DNA of 6,500 nt from Acidobacteriota bacterium (GTDB lineage Bacteria; Acidobacteriota; Vicinamibacteria; Vicinamibacterales; UBA2999): the NCBI GenBank assembly GCA_013813075.1, contig JACCSI010000756.1:1-6500 (forward strand). The letters run 5' to 3'. The notes under the pieces were generated by a model. The model was not told the origin of the DNA and ran no database searches. It saw only the letters and a list, made by a program, of their open reading frames with translations. Below, one piece after another: positions 6,179-6,500 of this stretch; position 1 is the first letter of the stretch; each line of letters opens with the position of its first letter. The position numbers and the translations under genes were made by a program.

Positions 6179-6500
6179 TGTATTTAAGGGCGAACGCTTC
6201 CAGTGGCGCGCTTCTCAAACCGATCAGTCGCGCCTCATCGGTCGCCTTCTCGACCGGCCAGCCGTCCTGCAATACACGCTTGACGAGCCACACCGCGCCG
6301 ACGCGGTTGGCGGTTCCGCAGTGGATGTACACCGGTTGGTTGGCCTTGTTGGCCACGGCGGCGAGGAAATCGTCCACCGTTTTGTCACTCGGCGCCGCGC
6401 CATCGAAGGGGATATGGATGTAATTGAGCCCGAGTGCCTTGGCCCTGACGCTGTTGTCGTCGATGTTCGCGCCCTGCTCGGTCGCCTGTCGCAGGTTGAT
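6159..6500 (-). CDS. PTP-like / DUF442 (beta-lactamase hydrolase-like) phosphatase-fold protein, C-terminal part (5' end outside window)
   Basis: The frame is open to the window edge, with 113 residues visible and a TAA stop at 6161-6159. The fragment begins INLRQATEQG, matching the VINLR strand of DUF442 and dual-specificity-phosphatase-like folds. IHIPFDG (28-34) supplies an Asp at 33 in the usual general-acid region. The active-site loop is H60-C61-GTAN-R66-VG. The Cys and Arg are both present, but four residues lie between them rather than the five of classical tyrosine phosphatases; DUF442-type and rhodanese-like loops share this shorter spacing. The C-terminus is helical (WPVEKATDEARLIG). 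No signal peptide can be judged because the N-terminus is missing. The substrate is unknown; phosphatase or sulfur-transfer chemistry is possible. The metK promoter overlaps its last codons. Confidence 0.72.
   Translation of the reverse strand: MNLRQATEQGANIDDNSVRAKALGLNYIHIPFDGAAPSDKTVDDFLAAVANKANQPVYIHCGTANRVGAVWLVKRVLQDGWPVEKATDEARLIGLRSAPLEAFALKYIEAHKK

Overview
This 6.5 kb window is GC-rich chromosomal DNA with compact bacterial gene layout. Its gene content suits a free-living Acidobacteriota-type bacterium, perhaps of the Vicinamibacteria kind: an M16 peptidase pair, a secreted S9 propeller peptidase, a small type IV pilin-like protein, and a PTP/DUF442-like protein. This assignment is inference from gene style only, because no rRNA or other phylogenetic marker was used. 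I see no mobile element, CRISPR array, tRNA or rRNA.

Layout from left to right. (1) Positions 1-2015, + strand, hold two overlapping M16 peptidase genes. The first is cut by the window edge. The second is complete, secreted, and lacks the zinc-binding HxxEH residues, so the two probably form a heterodimer with one catalytic and one non-catalytic subunit. (2) Positions 2094-4124, - strand and convergent with the M16 pair, hold a secreted S9 family serine peptidase (N-terminal beta-propeller plus alpha/beta hydrolase) with an intact Ser-Asp-His triad. Its best start is a GTG at 4124. (3) Positions 4265-4789, + strand and divergent from the S9 gene, hold a small prepilin-like protein with a class III signal sequence. 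(4) Positions 4818-5948, - strand, hold metK (S-adenosylmethionine synthetase). (5) Positions 5949-6158 hold the metK leader. (6) Positions 6159-6500, - strand, hold the C-terminal part of a PTP-like/DUF442-type protein, cut by the window edge.

The most interesting part is the metK leader. A good sigma-70-type promoter (TTGAGG, 17 bp, TATACT) lies inside and just past the 3' end of the upstream gene. It is followed by a 7-bp stem whose 19-nt loop begins GAUUU and contains CGACUU. That hexamer can pair with AAGUCG 50 nt downstream, making an H-type pseudoknot. The downstream AAGUCG also overlaps a possible antiterminator stem, which in turn competes with a strong rho-independent terminator placed about 80 nt before the metK ATG. 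The geometry resembles a SAM-II riboswitch with an extra hairpin in the linker. It predicts feedback: SAM stabilises the pseudoknot, the terminator forms, and metK transcription stops. The pairings are seen directly; the ligand and class are inferred.

The M16 pair, S9 peptidase and pilin-like protein all carry export signals and point to an envelope and protein-scavenging lifestyle. They are in separate transcription units from metK, and no functional link between the two is evident.
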